A DNA stretch of 64,000 nt, taken from Claveliimonas bilis. Its GTDB lineage: Bacteria > Bacillota > Clostridia > Lachnospirales > Lachnospiraceae. Every line of letters starts with the position of its first letter. The stretch's first letter is position 1. Location: positions 1,302,001-1,366,000 of the forward strand of contig NZ_AP027742.1 of the NCBI RefSeq assembly GCF_030296775.1. The letters are read 5' to 3'. The notes beneath the pieces were generated by a model. It was not told the DNA's origin and did no database searches. It worked only from the letters and a program-made list of their open reading frames with translations. The translations under genes and the position numbers were made by a program. Below, one piece after another: positions 52,033 to 61,507 of this stretch.

Positions 52033-55000
52033 ATGGAAGCCTTGACAAGGCCCCTGCATGAACTGGCGGAATTTGAAGAAATATGGAAACAGAGAGAGAA
52101 AGAACCGGGAATGCTGCAGATATCGGGCTGCGTCAATTCTCAGAAAACTCATCTGATGTATGCGCTTGGCGATGGCTGTGATTATAAAGTCATCGCTTGT
52201 TCCAGTGAATCAAAGGCAAAGCAGATTTATGAGGAATACCGGTTCCTGGATGGAAACATATATCTGTATCCGGCAAAGGATTTTCTTTTTTACCAGGCGG
52301 ATATCCGCAGTAAGGAGCTGATGCGCCAGCGAATGACAGTGATACAGGCAATCCTGGAACAGAAGAACATTACGGTTGTAACCAGTTTTGACGGATTTAT
52401 GGACGTTCTGCAGTCAAGAGAAGTTATACAGGGAAAAGTACTGGAGATTAAAAACGGCGAAATCATAGATTTTCCGGAGATTCAAAAGGCTCTTGCGGCT
52501 AATGGATACGACAGGGAAGAGCAGGTGGAAGGCCCCGGACAGTTTGCAGTGAGAGGGGGGATCCTGGATATTTATCCGCTGACAGAGGAGCTTCCGGTCC
52601 GGATTGAACTGTGGGATGATGAAGTAGATTCTATTCGGACCTTTGATGTGGAAAGTCAGCGTTCCATTGAAAATCTGGAATCTGTCTGTATTTATCCAAC
52701 AGAAGATATGGAAAAGGAGACAGCCGAAAGTGTATCTTTTCTGGATTATTTCCCAAAAAAGGGAACGTTGATTTTTCTGGACGAGCCGGCCAGACTTTTG
52801 GAAAAAGGGAAAGCAGTAGAAGAGGAGTTCGTAGAAGCACAGGCGAAACGACTGGAGAGCGGGTATGAGGTCAGCGACAGGGAGATGCAGCTTTACCATA
52901 CTGAAAAAATTACGGAAAAAATAAACCGCCGCTGCAGTATCGGTTTCTGTTCTCTTGATACAAAGTGTCCTCAGTTTAAGGTACGGGCTAAATATCATAT
53001 ACAGACAAAAGGGATCAATCCCTACAATAACAGTTTTGAAATGCTGACAAGAGATCTGAAGAGACTGAAAAGGGAAGGGTACAAAGTTGTGCTTCTTTCC
53101 GGTTCCAGAACACGGGCGAAACGTCTTGCCGAGGATCTGCGTGATTATAACTTAAGCAGCTTTTACAGTGATGAAATGGATCGGCAGGTGCTTTCGGGGG
53201 AAATCATGACAGCTTACGGCCATGTGGCGGAAGGCTATGAATACCCTATGCTGAAATTTCAGGTCATTTCCGAGACGGATATTTTTGGAAAGGTCAGAAA
53301 GAAAAAGAAAAGAAAATCCTATGAAGGACGGAAGATCCAAAGTTTTTCAGAGCTTAAGCCAGGAGATTATGTTGTCCATGAGAATCATGGACTTGGAATT
53401 TATCAGGGAATTGAAAAGATTGTGGTAGATAAAGTAGCCAAGGATTATATGAAGATTTCCTATGCAAAGGGAGGCAATCTTTATATTCCGGCTACCCAGC
53501 TTGATCTGATCCAGAAATATGCCAGTGCAGACGCCAAGAAGCCGAAACTGAATCGCCTTGGTACTCAGGAGTGGACCAAGACAAAAACAAGGGTCCGGGG
53601 AGCGGTAAGAGAAATTGCAAGAGATTTGGTGCAGCTGTATGCGGCAAGACAGGAAAAGGAAGGCTATGTTTACGGAGAAGATACCGTCTGGCAAAAAGAA
53701 TTTGAGGAGATGTTCCCTTTTGAAGAGACAGAAGATCAGCTTCTGGCTATTGAGGCGGTAAAAAAAGACATGGAAAGCCATAAGATCATGGACCGTCTGA
53801 TCTGTGGAGATGTAGGATACGGGAAAACCGAAATCGCTATTCGTGCCGCCTTCAAAGCTGTACAGGAAAATAAACAGGTTGTCTATCTGGTGCCGACAAC
53901 GATTCTTGCACAGCAGCATTACAATACGTTTTTGCAGAGGATGAAAGAATTTCCGGTCCGTGTAGATCTCATGTGCCGTTTCCGAACTCCGGCTCAGCAG
54001 AAAAAAACCATAGAAGATACGAAAAGAGGCCTTGTTGACATTGTGATCGGTACTCACAGGGTTCTGAGCGACGATTTAAAATACAAGGATCTGGGACTTC
54101 TGATTATTGATGAGGAACAAAGATTCGGCGTACAACATAAGGAAAAGATTAAAAAGCTGAAAGAAAATGTGGATGTTCTGACTTTGACGGCAACGCCGAT
54201 TCCCCGTACTCTCCATATGAGCCTCATCGGAATCCGGGATATGAGCGTTCTGGAGGAAGCTCCGCAGGAGAGAATGCCTATACAGACCTATGTCATGGAA
54301 TACAATGAAGAAATGATACGGGAGGCCATAGAGAGGGAATGTGCCCGGCAGGGGCAGGTATACTATGTCTACAACCGCGTGGAAGATATTGCCGAGGTGA
54401 CGGCAAGAATACAAAGGCTTGTGCCGGAAGTTTCCGTTGCTTTTGCTCACGGGCAGATGAGGGAACATGAACTGGAAAAGATCATGTATGCTTTTATTAA
54501 CCGGGAGATTGATGTTCTTGTCTCTACAACAATTATTGAAACGGGACTTGACATTTCCAATGTCAATACGATGATCATCCATGATGCTGACAGGCTGGGA
54601 CTTTCCCAGCTGTACCAGCTTCGTGGCAGAGTCGGGCGTTCCAATCGGATGGCTTATGCTTTCCTCCTTTACCGGAAAGACAAAATGCTCAAAGAAGTGG
54701 CCGAGAAGCGATTGTCCGCTATCCGGGAGTTTACGGACCTTGGATCCGGATTCCGGATTGCCATGCGGGATTTGGAAATCCGGGGTGCCGGAAATCTTCT
54801 GGGAGCAGAACAGCACGGTCACATGGAAGCGGTAGGATATGATCTCTATTGTAAAATGTTGAATGAAGCAGTGAAACATTTGAAAGGAGAGATGGAGGAA
54901 GAGACTTACACAACGACGATAGATCTCAATGTGGATGCCTATATTCCGGAATCCTACATTCCCAATGAATATCAGAAGCTGGATGTTTATAAGAGGATCG

Positions 55001-55371
55001 CTGCTATTGAGAATGAAGAAGAGATGGAAGACATGTTGGAAGAACTGATCGACCGGTTTGGAGATATACCAAAAAAGGTGCAGCAGCTTCTTAAGATCGC
55101 AAATCTGAAAGCGATGGCTCACCAGGTTTACGTTACAGCAGTAGAACAAAAGGGAGAGCAGTATATTTTTACGATGTACGAGAAGGCCAGGGTAAACCCG
55201 GCCAGGATTCCGGCTATACTGGAAAGCTATAAGGGAAGTCTCGTTTTCCGGGCGGAAGAAACACCGTGTTTTATTTATCAGAAAAAAGGCTTTAATAAGA
55301 AGGAGAAAGACGAAGATATTCTGGAAGTAGTGAAAAATGTGTTAATTTCCATGCAAGGATTGCTTGAATAG
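52033..55371 (+). CDS. mfd: Transcription-repair coupling factor
   Basis: It removes RNA polymerase stalled at DNA lesions and recruits UvrA. The product is 1112 aa from ATG 52033 (GAGAAAGGA upstream; an in-frame start inside pth is rejected). The UvrB-like N-terminal part has PGQFAVRGGILDIYP. The RNAP-interacting domain begins at LKPGDYVVHENHGLGIY. The translocase has Walker A ICGDVGYGKTEIA, the DEEQRFGV box, TLTATPIPRTLHMS, ETGLDISNVNTMIIHDAD and QLRGRVGRSNRMAYAFL. The C-terminal TRCF domain is complete. Confidence 0.97.
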   Translation: MEALTRPLHELAEFEEIWKQREKEPGMLQISGCVNSQKTHLMYALGDGCDYKVIACSSESKAKQIYEEYRFLDGNIYLYPAKDFLFYQADIRSKELMRQRMTVIQAILEQKNITVVTSFDGFMDVLQSREVIQGKVLEIKNGEIIDFPEIQKALAANGYDREEQVEGPGQFAVRGGILDIYPLTEELPVRIELWDDEVDSIRTFDVESQRSIENLESVCIYPTEDMEKETAESVSFLDYFPKKGTLIFLDEPARLLEKGKAVEEEFVEAQAKRLESGYEVSDREMQLYHTEKITEKINRRCSIGFCSLDTKCPQFKVRAKYHIQTKGINPYNNSFEMLTRDLKRLKREGYKVVLLSGSRTRAKRLAEDLRDYNLSSFYSDEMDRQVLSGEIMTAYGHVAEGYEYPMLKFQVISETDIFGKVRKKKKRKSYEGRKIQSFSELKPGDYVVHENHGLGIYQGIEKIVVDKVAKDYMKISYAKGGNLYIPATQLDLIQKYASADAKKPKLNRLGTQEWTKTKTRVRGAVREIARDLVQLYAARQEKEGYVYGEDTVWQKEFEEMFPFEETEDQLLAIEAVKKDMESHKIMDRLICGDVGYGKTEIAIRAAFKAVQENKQVVYLVPTTILAQQHYNTFLQRMKEFPVRVDLMCRFRTPAQQKKTIEDTKRGLVDIVIGTHRVLSDDLKYKDLGLLIIDEEQRFGVQHKEKIKKLKENVDVLTLTATPIPRTLHMSLIGIRDMSVLEEAPQERMPIQTYVMEYNEEMIREAIERECARQGQVYYVYNRVEDIAEVTARIQRLVPEVSVAFAHGQMREHELEKIMYAFINREIDVLVSTTIIETGLDISNVNTMIIHDADRLGLSQLYQLRGRVGRSNRMAYAFLLYRKDKMLKEVAEKRLSAIREFTDLGSGFRIAMRDLEIRGAGNLLGAEQHGHMEAVGYDLYCKMLNEAVKHLKGEMEEETYTTTIDLNVDAYIPESYIPNEYQKLDVYKRIAAIENEEEMEDMLEELIDRFGDIPKKVQQLLKIANLKAMAHQVYVTAVEQKGEQYIFTMYEKARVNPARIPAILESYKGSLVFRAEETPCFIYQKKGFNKKEKDEDILEVVKNVLISMQGLLE

Positions 55372-55388
55372 AAGAAAAACGGTATAAT
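55360..55388 (+). promoter_or_regulatory. Sigma-A promoter of the prsA-like gene
   Basis: TTGCTT (55360-55365, inside the end of mfd), 17-bp spacer, TATAAT (55383-55388), 37 bp before the ATG. Confidence 0.7.
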
Positions 55389-55424
55389 GACAGAGTCAGC
55401 AATACGAAGGAGGGTGTAAAAACC

Positions 55425-56489
55425 ATGAAAAAAAGAGCAGTTATCTGTCTACTGGCAGGGGTGCTGGCGGCGGCATCTCTGTCCGGCTGCGGAAGTTTTG
55501 ACGGCAGTGATGTGGTAGTGACTGTAGATGATAAAGAGATCACGGCAGATCTTGCCAATTTTCTGGCGCGGTACACACAGGCGCAGTATGAGACATATTA
55601 TGCAGGGTATTTGGGCGATGATATGTGGAACAGCGAGGGATCTTCAGATGGGGAATCCTATGAGGATACAGTGAAGGATTCTGTTCTGGAATCTTTAGAG
55701 AATATGTATCTGATGGAAGCTCATATGGGAGATTATGATATTGCTTTGACGGAGGAGGAAGAAAATTCCATCAAAGAGGCGGCAAAGCAGTTCGATGAAA
55801 ACAACGGTCTTGAAGAGAAGGAAAAAGTATCGGGAAATACAGATACCGTAGAGCGTATACTGGAGCTTATGACGATCCAGAAGAAAGTGCAGGATGCAGT
55901 GATGGCAGGGGCGGATACAGAAGTTTCTGATGAAGAGGCAGCTCAGAAGAAAATGCAGTATGTGACGTTCAGTTTTACCACAACAGATGAAGAAGGAAAT
56001 TCCAGCGAGATGACGGATGAGGAGAAGGCAGAATTGAAAACACAGGCAGAGGAATTTGCAGCAGGAGCAGCAGGCGCCTCAGATTTTTCTGCTTATGCGT
56101 CACAGCAGGGATATGAAGCTGTGGAAGGAACTTTTGATTCAGAATCTACCGGATATCCGGAAGAGCTGGTGGCTGAAATGGATAAGCTGGAGGAAGGCGG
56201 TACTACAGGAGTAGTGGAGAGTACAGGAGGCTATTATGTGGCCAGAGTGACCAGCCTTTTTGACCGGGAAGCCACAGATACGAAGAAGACAGAAATTGTG
56301 CAGGAGCGGCAGCAGAAGCTTTTGGACGATACCATATCGGAATGGCGGGATGACGCCAAGATTGATGTTAATAACCGCGTTTGGGATAAGGTAGACTTCA
56401 ATAAATTGAGTGTGACAATGAAGCAGGACGAGACAGATCCGTATGCAGACGAAGTGCAGACAGACGATCAGGCAGAGGAAACAGAATAG
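55425..56489 (+). CDS. PrsA/SurA-like lipoprotein foldase (parvulin-type peptidylprolyl isomerase)
   Basis: An extracytoplasmic chaperone for secreted proteins, 354 aa. The lipoprotein signal ends in the lipobox LSGC at residues 20-23. A SurA/trigger-factor-like N-terminal domain begins at VVVTVDDKEITADLANFL. The parvulin domain runs from about 178 to 290 (QYVTFSFTTTDEEG, EGTFDSESTGYPEELV, GVVESTGGYYVARV). The usual active-site His of parvulins is not clear, so isomerase activity is uncertain. The C-terminus is acidic. The TAG stop lies inside the left inverted repeat of the IS element. Confidence 0.88.
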   Translation: MKKRAVICLLAGVLAAASLSGCGSFDGSDVVVTVDDKEITADLANFLARYTQAQYETYYAGYLGDDMWNSEGSSDGESYEDTVKDSVLESLENMYLMEAHMGDYDIALTEEEENSIKEAAKQFDENNGLEEKEKVSGNTDTVERILELMTIQKKVQDAVMAGADTEVSDEEAAQKKMQYVTFSFTTTDEEGNSSEMTDEEKAELKTQAEEFAAGAAGASDFSAYASQQGYEAVEGTFDSESTGYPEELVAEMDKLEEGGTTGVVESTGGYYVARVTSLFDREATDTKKTEIVQERQQKLLDDTISEWRDDAKIDVNNRVWDKVDFNKLSVTMKQDETDPYADEVQTDDQAEETE

Positions 56490-56547
56490 TTAAAAACATA
56501 ACAGGGGACGTAGTAAAATTGAATTTCAATGTCATTAAGTTTAGAAA
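56485..56547 (+). repeat. Left terminal inverted repeat of the IS element
   Basis: It starts AATAGTTAAAAACATAAC, then AGGGGACGTAGTAAA. It differs from the complement of the right repeat at three clustered positions after base 33. Confidence 0.85.
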
Positions 56548-56557
56548 ATGAGTCCTC

Positions 56558-56603
56558 AAAAGAAAGACAGTGTTGATATCCAAATCTACGCTGTCATTCT
56601 TTT
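56558..56603 (+). terminator. Hairpin inside the IS left end, probable terminator
   Basis: AAAAGAAAGACAGTGT pairs with ACGCTGTCATTCTTTT (one mismatch, one G-U) around a 14-nt loop. It would stop transcription entering from prsA and so limit transposase antisense read-through. Confidence 0.55.
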
Positions 56604-56663
56604 ATGCAGACCGATAAAGCAGACCGCTGTCTGCTTCAAATTCCTGTTCCGTATTTTCCCCTT

Positions 56664-57974
56664 TTATGCTATCCTATAAGTGAAATAGATCACTGCTTTT
56701 GGGGAAAGTGTTCTGGGAAAACTTCTTTCCCTTCTTATTGGGACTTTATATTTAAGCAGTAATATTTCAACATCTGGCGGCGCTGTCCCATTTGGACAGC
56801 GCCATGATTTTAAGCAGATATCTACTGCTGTACTCAGGCTGATCTGATAATCATATTTCCAGGATGTTTTTTGGGGAAGCGAGATGTGAAACAGGATGCT
56901 TTTACAATAATTGAACATGATGACTTTTGCATACAGTTCCTGCAGGACATACTCTATTCTTTTTGAATGAAGCGCACTGGCCCCAAGATTATATTTTAGC
57001 TGGGAAAATGCTGTCTCTATCATCCAACGCATACGGTAGAGTTCCTGAAGCATTCCAACGGGCATTTCTTCTTTGGACAGATTCGTAAAAAGGATCTCGG
57101 AAAGATCTTCGTTTACTTTCAACTTTATCACTCGTAGTTTCATCGGATATTCCGTTTGCTCTTCCGTAAAAAAGTCAAACTTTGCACCGGATCGGATCCG
57201 TTTGTAGAGTTCCGGCTGTTCTTTGGTGCCACGGCAGTGTTTTTTACAGATGACGACAGGACATTCCACATCGAATTGTTCCTGATCGGGTATGGCTAAA
57301 CTGGAAAGGATCCCCCTGTCTCCCTGCCGTCCTCGGATCACAAAATTCCATCCTTTTTCCAAGATATGTGCAAAGGTATTATAACTTTCATATCCCCGGT
57401 CGGCAGTAAGGATGACTTTGCTGGAAATTTCCGTTTGTGCCAGCATGGTAATAAGGGCGGAGTGTTCATCTTTTTCATGGACAGGCTGAAACAGGACCTG
57501 ATCAAAAATACCGCTGTTTAGATGGTATAAAGCGTTTAGATGGATTGCGTTTTTCCCTTTTTGTGTGTTAGGGATCTTTCGATGGCAGAGAGGTTCTTTT
57601 TTATTTTCCGGGAAGGAGAGCTCTGAACCGTCAGCAGCAAGAAGATGATAGCCATGGAAGTTGGAATGTTTGGGGAGAGAGGCCGTAAAAACAGAAAAGA
57701 GGACTTTCATAGTATTGGGCTTGAGTTTGCCGCGCTGTTGCAGCATGGCGGAAGAGGTAGGAAGATCCGGGCGATAGGAGAAAAAGTCCAAAAGTTCCTT
57801 ATCCAAAGACTTAGCGCCTAAAGAAAGAAGGAAACGTAAGGTATCAAAAAAGGAAATTTTTCTGGAACGGGAAAAATCTTTTCCGGGACGTTTTACATAA
57901 GAATCAGAACTACGGGACATTTTTTTCATAATGTGTATTAATTTTTGTTTTGTGATAAGGGAATAATCAGCCAT
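56664..57974 (-). CDS. IS4-family DDE transposase
   Basis: The product is 436 aa from ATG 57974 on the minus strand, with GGAGG about 6 bp upstream; a longer frame to 58037 lacks a ribosome site. The DDE triad is D115 (LLAADGSE), D192 (ILTADRGYES) and E320 in YRMRWMIETAFSQLK, the Y-R-x-W-x-I-E signature of IS4 elements. The frame is intact, so the element may be active. The C-terminal ~100 residues are basic and helical, as usual. Confidence 0.94.
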   Translation of the reverse strand: MADYSLITKQKLIHIMKKMSRSSDSYVKRPGKDFSRSRKISFFDTLRFLLSLGAKSLDKELLDFFSYRPDLPTSSAMLQQRGKLKPNTMKVLFSVFTASLPKHSNFHGYHLLAADGSELSFPENKKEPLCHRKIPNTQKGKNAIHLNALYHLNSGIFDQVLFQPVHEKDEHSALITMLAQTEISSKVILTADRGYESYNTFAHILEKGWNFVIRGRQGDRGILSSLAIPDQEQFDVECPVVICKKHCRGTKEQPELYKRIRSGAKFDFFTEEQTEYPMKLRVIKLKVNEDLSEILFTNLSKEEMPVGMLQELYRMRWMIETAFSQLKYNLGASALHSKRIEYVLQELYAKVIMFNYCKSILFHISLPQKTSWKYDYQISLSTAVDICLKSWRCPNGTAPPDVEILLLKYKVPIRRERSFPRTLSPKAVIYFTYRIA

Positions 57975-58093
57975 TTGAAACCTCCAAAAAAGTATATATT
58001 CAAATGGCTTCGCCACAAATTTTGTATGATTTGTCAAGTGTTTTCATCAAAAAAGCATGGAATATTTCTTGTTCCATGCTTTTCGAATCTTAA

Positions 58094-58156
58094 TTTCTAA
58101 ACTTAATGACATTGAAGTTTAACTTTACTACGTCCCCTGTTATGTTTTTAACTATT
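58094..58156 (-). repeat. Right terminal inverted repeat of the IS element
   Basis: Complement of the left repeat with three mismatches; its outer end covers the TAG stop codon (complement, 58152-58154) of the yqeY gene. Confidence 0.85.
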
Positions 58157-58598
58157 TGATATAGCTTCCAACCAGTTCATTTACCAGCTTTCCGTCAGCC
58201 TTTCCTTTTACTTTGGGCATAAGGGTTTTCATGATCTTGCCTTTATCAGAGGAGGCGGGAGTTTCGATTCCAAGCTCTTTTAGAGTTGCAGTGATAATGC
58301 CGCGAATCTCATCTTCGCCCATCATGACAGGCGCATATTGTTCCAGAACAGCCAGTCTGTTTTTGCATTCTTCGATGATTTCCGTGCGGTCAGCCGGTGT
58401 CATTTCAAGAGTTTCCTTTGTCTGTTTGATCTCCTTCATAACAACCTGAATTTCTTCGTCCTCAGTCAGATCGGCCCGTTTGTCGATTGCTTTATTTTTT
58501 AAAGCGGCAAGGAGCATGGACAGAGTTTCTTTTGTCGCCTTGTCACCGGCCTTCATTGCCTGTACCATGGCGCTTCTTACTTCATCAATTTTGCTCAT
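58152..58598 (-). CDS. yqeY: GatB/YqeY domain protein
   Basis: The product is 148 aa, full length for the family. It opens with MSKIDEVRSAMVQAMKAGDKATKETLSML, then ALKNKAIDKR, VVMKEIKQTKETLEM, YAPVMMGEDEIRGII and ends MKTLMPKVKGKADGKLVNELVGSYIK. The domain is the tRNA-binding tail of GatB as a free protein, and its cellular role is unclear. AGGAGG precedes the ATG. It converges with prsA, and the IS sits between them. The ending looks natural, so the element has not truncated the gene. Confidence 0.94.
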   Translation of the reverse strand: MSKIDEVRSAMVQAMKAGDKATKETLSMLLAALKNKAIDKRADLTEDEEIQVVMKEIKQTKETLEMTPADRTEIIEECKNRLAVLEQYAPVMMGEDEIRGIITATLKELGIETPASSDKGKIMKTLMPKVKGKADGKLVNELVGSYIK

Positions 58599-58630
58599 GA
58601 TGATATTCCTCCTAGAAAATTTTTTCTTTT

Positions 58631-58660
58631 ATTATAACGAAGAGTACCCCTTCTTTACAA
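58631..58660 (-). promoter_or_regulatory. Sigma-A-type promoter of yqeY
   Basis: On the minus strand, TTGTAA (complement of 58655-58660), an 18-bp spacer and TATAAT (complement of 58631-58636), 33 bp before the start. Confidence 0.65.
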
Positions 58661-58689
58661 GGGCATATTGAAAAGGGGTGGGAGGTGAA

Positions 58690-58719
58690 TTGACGGAAAC
58701 ACAGGAAATCTGATACAAT
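58690..58719 (+). promoter_or_regulatory. Sigma-A-type promoter of the DUF5685 operon
   Basis: TTGACG (58690-58695), 18-bp spacer, TACAAT (58714-58719), divergent from the yqeY promoter 30 bp away. Confidence 0.65.
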
Positions 58720-58760
58720 AACTGGCAGAATATTTTAGATAAAAAGTGCAGGGAGAGCAA

Positions 58761-59630
58761 ATGTTTGGATATATAAGAATTTATGAGCCGGAGCTCAAAA
58801 TGAAGGACTTCAGAAGATATAAAGCATATTACTGCGGACTGTGTCAGGAACTGAAAAAGAAATATGGAGCTATGGGGCAGATGACGCTTACATATGATAT
58901 GACTTTTGTGCTGATCTTTTTGCATTCCCTGTATGAGAGTCCGAATATTCAGGAAGAGCATCGCTGTAAAGTACATCCGGTCAAAAGGCAGAAAATGCTT
59001 TTGAATGAAATGACAGGATACTGTGCAGATATGAATATTTTGATGTCTTACTATCATTTGAAAGACGATTGGGAAGATGACAGAAAGAAAAAAAGTCTGA
59101 TTGGAACAAAACTGCTGCAGTCCAAAAAGGAAAAACTCTCTCATATTTATGAGAGACAGAGCCGTGTCTTTGAAAAAGAATTGAAAGAACTTTCAGCCCT
59201 GGAAAGAGAGAGCAGCGCTGATATTGACAGAACGGCAGGATGTTTCGGCCGTATGATGGGAGAGATGCTGGCTGTCCGGGAAGATGTATGGGCAGAAACA
59301 TTGAGGAGAATGGGATTTTATTTGGGGAAATTTATTTATATCATGGATGCCTATGAGGATTTGAAGGAGGATCAAAGAGCCGGCAGATACAACCCGTTGA
59401 AACAACTTTCAGAAAAGGAAGATTATGAGGAGAGGATGAGGGACATCCTGTGTATGATGATGGGCGAGTGCAGTGCGGAATTTGAAAAACTTCCTTGTTT
59501 ATTAGATATAGACATTTTAAGAAATATTTTGTATGATGGAGTATGGAATCGTTATCGAAGTATACAAGAGAAAGAAAAAGAAACCGATAGAAGAGAGGAC
59601 GAAAAAAACAATGACGAAAAATCCATATGA
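58761..59630 (+). CDS. DUF5685 family protein
   Basis: The product is 289 aa from ATG 58761 (GGGAGAG upstream; the GTG at 58746 is rejected). The N-terminus [31 protein letters not shown] with its CGLC motif, plus a helical body with [10 protein letters not shown] and [10 protein letters not shown] and [30 protein letters not shown], is that of DUF5685. The helical Asp-rich motifs recall an isoprenoid-synthase-like all-alpha fold, but this is speculative. It overlaps the J-domain gene by 20 bp. Confidence 0.88.
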   Translation: MFGYIRIYEPELKMKDFRRYKAYYCGLCQELKKKYGAMGQMTLTYDMTFVLIFLHSLYESPNIQEEHRCKVHPVKRQKMLLNEMTGYCADMNILMSYYHLKDDWEDDRKKKSLIGTKLLQSKKEKLSHIYERQSRVFEKELKELSALERESSADIDRTAGCFGRMMGEMLAVREDVWAETLRRMGFYLGKFIYIMDAYEDLKEDQRAGRYNPLKQLSEKEDYEERMRDILCMMMGECSAEFEKLPCLLDIDILRNILYDGVWNRYRSIQEKEKETDRREDEKNNDEKSI

Positions 59631-60243
59631 TGTTCTGGGGGTTTCTCCCAATGCATCTGATGATGAGGTAAAAAGAGCTTACAGGGATTTGAGCAGAAAG
59701 TACCATCCGGATGCCAATGTAGACAATCCGCTGGCAGATCTTGCGGAAGAAAAGTTCAAGGAAATACAGGAAGCATACGATGAGATTATGCGCCAGAGGT
59801 CAACAGGCGGAGGACAGACATCCAATTCTTATAATTATGGAAGATATCAGCAACAGTCATCCGGCGATCAGGATGTGGAGATGCAGGCGGTCATTAATTT
59901 TATCAATAACAGGAGATATCAGGAAGCGCTGAATCTTTTGAATCGTATGCCAAACCGGACTTCTATGTGGTATTATGCAAGCGCCTTTGCCAATGCAGGA
60001 CTTGGAAATAATATTGTCGCAAGAGATCATGCGGCTCAGGCAGTCAATATGGAACCGAATAATGTACAGTACAGGCAGCTTCTGAATCAGATCGAATTTA
60101 ACAGCCGAAGGTATCAGAGTAATCCTTACGGCGGATATGGAATGGGAGGAGGAAGCTGCGGAACAGGAAATATATGCTGCGATCTTTGTATTGCAGACCA
60201 GTGCTGCGAATGTATGGGAGGAGACCTTTGTCAATGCATGTAA
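59611..60243 (+). CDS. J-domain (DnaJ-like) protein with a Cys-rich C-terminus
   Basis: The product is 210 aa from ATG 59611; the longer frame back to 59533 would overlap the DUF5685 gene by ~100 bp and lacks a ribosome site. An N-terminal J domain ([34 protein letters not shown] intact) is followed by a Ser/Gln/Tyr linker and a TPR-like pair of helices ([30 protein letters not shown]). The last ~35 residues hold ten Cys ([26 protein letters not shown]). It lacks the DnaJ G/F and zinc domains. It presumably recruits DnaK to a specific client. Confidence 0.9.
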   Translation: MTKNPYDVLGVSPNASDDEVKRAYRDLSRKYHPDANVDNPLADLAEEKFKEIQEAYDEIMRQRSTGGGQTSNSYNYGRYQQQSSGDQDVEMQAVINFINNRRYQEALNLLNRMPNRTSMWYYASAFANAGLGNNIVARDHAAQAVNMEPNNVQYRQLLNQIEFNSRRYQSNPYGGYGMGGGSCGTGNICCDLCIADQCCECMGGDLCQCM

Positions 60244-60776
60244 AGACGAAGATGATGGCGTTTGGGGGACTGCTGCTTGCGTTATGTGTTCTTTGCATGG
60301 CGCTGGGCAGTGTGTTTGAAACAGGGACACTGTTTTTTCTGGCAGCAGGATCCTATTTTGTCGGAATTGTGATCCGTGAGATGGGCATGAAAATGGGAGT
60401 TGCCTTTTATCTGGCGGCAGTGCTGCTGGGAGTGATTTTGGCGCCGAATAAATTTTATGTGCTTACTTTTGCCGCCATGGGATTTTATATTACTGCGGTG
60501 GAAGGGATGTGGAGACTTCTTGCAAAAGGCCCGGGAAAAGTTCAAAGAAGAGGGATTTTTTTTGGAATGAAATTTGTTTTGTTTAATCTAATGTACATTC
60601 CTCTTGTGGTATTTTTTCAGGAGATTTTGTTTTCACAGAAGCTATCCGGAGGGATGGCGACAGCAGTGCTGATTGGAGGTCAGATCCTGCTGTGGATATA
60701 TGACAATGCGTATGAGTATTTTCAGGGACATGTATGGCCCGGATTCAGAGGCAGACTTTTTAAAATAAAAGATTAG
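60234..60776 (+). CDS. Multi-pass membrane protein of unknown function
   Basis: The product is 180 aa from ATG 60234, which has GGGAGGAGA about 9 bp upstream; the longer frame from 60174 lies in the J-protein coding region. About five to six hydrophobic helices span the protein, with a basic loop ([13 protein letters not shown]) between. It overlaps the J-domain gene by 10 bp, making a three-gene coupled unit with DUF5685. No family is recognised. Confidence 0.78.
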   Translation: MHVKTKMMAFGGLLLALCVLCMALGSVFETGTLFFLAAGSYFVGIVIREMGMKMGVAFYLAAVLLGVILAPNKFYVLTFAAMGFYITAVEGMWRLLAKGPGKVQRRGIFFGMKFVLFNLMYIPLVVFFQEILFSQKLSGGMATAVLIGGQILLWIYDNAYEYFQGHVWPGFRGRLFKIKD

Positions 60777-60793
60777 AAAAGGCAGATGGAAGA

Positions 60794-60822
60794 GTATAAT
60801 TTCCTCTATTTTACAGATACTA
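60794..60822 (+). promoter_or_regulatory. Sigma-G-like promoter of spoVT
   Basis: GTATA (60794-60798), 17-bp spacer, GATACTA (60816-60822), which differs from the sigma-G -10 CATAMTA at one base. spoVT is a known sigma-G gene in Bacillus. Confidence 0.6.
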
Positions 60823-60880
60823 CCGTTATCTACAAAAAGCAAGATAAATGGAAAGAATGTAAAATGGAGGAAATTTTATT

Positions 60881-61426
60881 ATGAAGGCAACGGGGATTGT
60901 AAGGCGGATCGATGATCTGGGACGGGTGGTCATTCCAAAAGAGATCAGGAGGACCTTGAGAATCCGGGAAGGAGATCCGCTGGAAATATTTACTGACCGG
61001 GAAGGAGAGATTATCCTGAAAAAGTATTCTCCCATCGGGGAACTGTCGGGGTTTGCCGCACAGTATGCAGACAGTCTGGCGCAGACCTCAGAGAGGCTGG
61101 TCTGTATCTGCGATATGGATCAGATAGTGGCGGCTTCCGGAAGCGGGAAAAAAGATTTTCAGGAGAAATTCATTACCAAAGCACTGGAAAAGGCGCTGGA
61201 AGGGCGCCGTGATATCTTTGCGTCGCAGGGAGATAAAGGATTTATAAAAATTACGGAGGAACACAGCGGATACAGCCAGGAAGTAATTTCTCCCATTCTT
61301 TCCGAGGGAGATGTCATTGGAGGCGTGATCCTTTTAGAGGCAGACGACAGAAAAAAAATGAACGATACAGAAATGAAACTGGCCGCCTGTGGTGCGGGAT
61401 TTCTGGGCCGTCAGATGGAGCAGTAA
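60881..61426 (+). CDS. spoVT: Stage V sporulation protein T
   Basis: A forespore transcription factor that tunes sigma-G-dependent genes. The product is 181 aa. The N-terminal AbrB-type swapped-hairpin DNA-binding domain (MKATGIVRRIDDLGRVVIPKEIRRTLRIREGDPLEIF) is almost invariant. The C-terminal GAF-like domain begins near residue 55, with ICDMDQIVAASGSGKKDF and YSQEVISPILSEGDVIGGVILLE. ATG 60881 sits behind GGAGG. It is a single gene with its own forespore-type promoter. Confidence 0.96.
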   Translation: MKATGIVRRIDDLGRVVIPKEIRRTLRIREGDPLEIFTDREGEIILKKYSPIGELSGFAAQYADSLAQTSERLVCICDMDQIVAASGSGKKDFQEKFITKALEKALEGRRDIFASQGDKGFIKITEEHSGYSQEVISPILSEGDVIGGVILLEADDRKKMNDTEMKLAACGAGFLGRQMEQ

Positions 61427-61507
61427 AAAAATCCATATCCTACTCATAAACGCCCCGGTCTTTTCATATCAATTAGATAGGAAATGACTGGACAAGGAGA
61501 AAAGGAT

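Larger units (their letters stand above)
56485..58156. mobile_element. IS4-family insertion sequence with 63-bp terminal inverted repeats
   Basis: A single transposase gene is flanked by inverted repeats (56485-56547 and 58094-58156) that match in 60 of 63 positions. The outer ~17 bp of each repeat include the stop codon of the adjacent host gene (prsA, yqeY). The element proper may therefore be shorter, beginning near AACAGGGGACG (56500), with the rest being a palindromic host terminator. I see no direct target-site duplication. Confidence 0.85.

Noticed and set aside
54076-55149. 357-codon minus-strand frame opposite mfd
   Set aside because: mfd is unambiguous here, and the antisense frame shows no family motifs or ribosome site.
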